This document shows, piece after piece, positions 6,011-6,697 of a stretch of 6,697 nt of DNA. Where the stretch lies: positions 1 through 6,697 of the forward strand of contig JAPTVL010000477.1 in assembly GCA_028065725.1 (NCBI GenBank), written 5' to 3'. How positions within the stretch are numbered: the stretch's first letter is position 1; each line of letters starts with the position of its first letter. The notes under the pieces were generated by a model. The model was not told where the DNA came from, ran no database searches, and saw only the letters and a program-made list of their open reading frames with translations. Both the position numbers and the translations under genes were made by a program. The DNA is from Betaproteobacteria bacterium. GTDB lineage: Bacteria; Pseudomonadota; Gammaproteobacteria; Burkholderiales; Rhodocyclaceae.

Positions 6011-6037
6011 CCTTAGGGGTGAGTTGGAGCATATGTC

Positions 6038-6694
6038 GTGAATCTGTTTCTTGCCGCAATCAAACGTCAGCAGTCGCGCGAGGAAGAAATCGCGAACAGC
6101 GTGAGTCACGGGGTCGGGCTGGTCGCAGCGCTCGTGGCCACGCCGTTCCTGATCGGGCATGCGGTGCGGCATGGCGATGCGGGCTTTATCGTCGGCGCGA
6201 GCATCTTCGCCGCGACCATGGTGCTGCTGTACCTGGCCTCGACCCTGTATCACGCGCTGCCGGTCGGCCACGCCAAGCGGGTGTTCCGGGTCATCGAGCA
6301 CTCCGCGATCTTTCTTCTCATCGCCGGGACTTACACGCCCTTCACCCTGGGGGTGCTGCGTGGCGCCTGGGGCTGGACCCTGCTCGCGCTCGTCTGGAGC
6401 CTGGCCGCGGCCGGCGTGACGCTGAAGGCCTTGAACCGGCTGACCCATCCCATCCTCACCACCAGCCTCTATCTGCTGATGGGCTGGCTCATCGTGATCG
6501 CCGCCCATCCCCTGACTGAACGCGTGCCTGCATCCGGCCTGCTATGGCTGGTCGCCGGCGGCCTGGCTTACACGATAGGGGTGGTCTTCTTCGCGTTCGA
6601 TTCGCGCCTGCGCTACGGCCATTTCGTCTGGCATCTGTTCGTCATGGCGGGCACCGCCTGCCATTACTTCGCGGTGCTCGGGTATGCGCTCTGA
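6038..6694 (+). CDS. trhA: Hemolysin III family / PAQR membrane protein TrhA
   Basis: The 218-residue product is a complete seven-helix protein of the hemolysin III (PAQR) family. Conserved features are EEEIANSVSHGVG near the N-terminus (E17, N20, H24), STLYHALP (S68, H72), EHSAIFLLIAGTYTPF (E87, H88), and the C-terminal HFVWH (H195, H199) with a further H209. By analogy with adiponectin receptors, H72, H195 and H199 would hold a zinc ion, giving a hydrolase-like membrane site. In E. coli, TrhA (YqfA) takes part in membrane-fluidity homeostasis. Haemolytic activity was claimed for a Bacillus member but should not be assumed here. The start is GTG at 6038, supported by GGAG (6026-6029) eight bases upstream. 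An ATG at 6033 is out of frame and stops after two codons at a TGA overlapping the GTG. The gene is divergent from the AI-2E gene and ends three bases before the window end. Confidence 0.94.
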   Translation: MNLFLAAIKRQQSREEEIANSVSHGVGLVAALVATPFLIGHAVRHGDAGFIVGASIFAATMVLLYLASTLYHALPVGHAKRVFRVIEHSAIFLLIAGTYTPFTLGVLRGAWGWTLLALVWSLAAAGVTLKALNRLTHPILTTSLYLLMGWLIVIAAHPLTERVPASGLLWLVAGGLAYTIGVVFFAFDSRLRYGHFVWHLFVMAGTACHYFAVLGYAL

Positions 6695-6697
6695 GTA

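Noticed and set aside
5966..6508. Minus-strand open frame of 180 codons
   Set aside because: It is antisense to the TrhA-like gene, whose conserved His and Ser motifs leave no doubt about the coding strand. Its product is low-complexity and charged.

Overview
The window is GC-rich bacterial chromosomal DNA. A DUF1840 protein, the style of the AsmA-like protein, and the mix of ATG, GTG and TTG starts with strong codon bias all point to a betaproteobacterium (Burkholderiales, Nitrosomonadales or Rhodocyclales). This is an inference from gene content. No rRNA or tRNA gene, insertion sequence, CRISPR array or phage gene was seen.

Layout. Positions 1-359 hold no convincing gene, only short open frames, two inverted repeats and a more AT-rich patch. 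At 360-470 is a possible 36-residue protein with a CxxxxCGWEG knuckle. After its TGA stop the same reading frame stays open into the next gene, a 298-residue exported protein of unknown function at 537-1433. A short convergent junction with a perfect 9-bp hairpin follows. The next four genes are all on the minus strand. In transcription order (right to left) they are an AI-2E family membrane transporter (4899-5963), a two-HKD phospholipase D/cardiolipin-synthase-like lipoprotein (3474-4883), a DUF1840 protein (3086-3382) and an AsmA family protein (1531-2958). On the far right, divergent from the AI-2E gene across about 74 bases, is a hemolysin III/TrhA-type PAQR membrane protein (6038-6694), complete just before the window ends.

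How the genes may work together. Most products belong to the envelope: AsmA family (phospholipid transport and outer-membrane homeostasis in known members), a phospholipid-headgroup enzyme, an AI-2E permease-like protein, and TrhA (membrane-fluidity homeostasis in E. coli). The transporter and HKD genes lie only 15 bases apart and share a reading frame, so they are probably co-transcribed and perhaps translationally coupled. DUF1840 and AsmA could continue that transcript, but gaps of 91 and 127 bases leave room for separate promoters.

No undescribed multi-gene system is evident. The points most worth a second look are a 13-bp tandem duplication over the AsmA start codon that creates a short out-of-frame leader ORF, the same-frame mini-ORF, TGA and exported-protein arrangement at 360-1433, and the hairpin at the AsmA stop codon.
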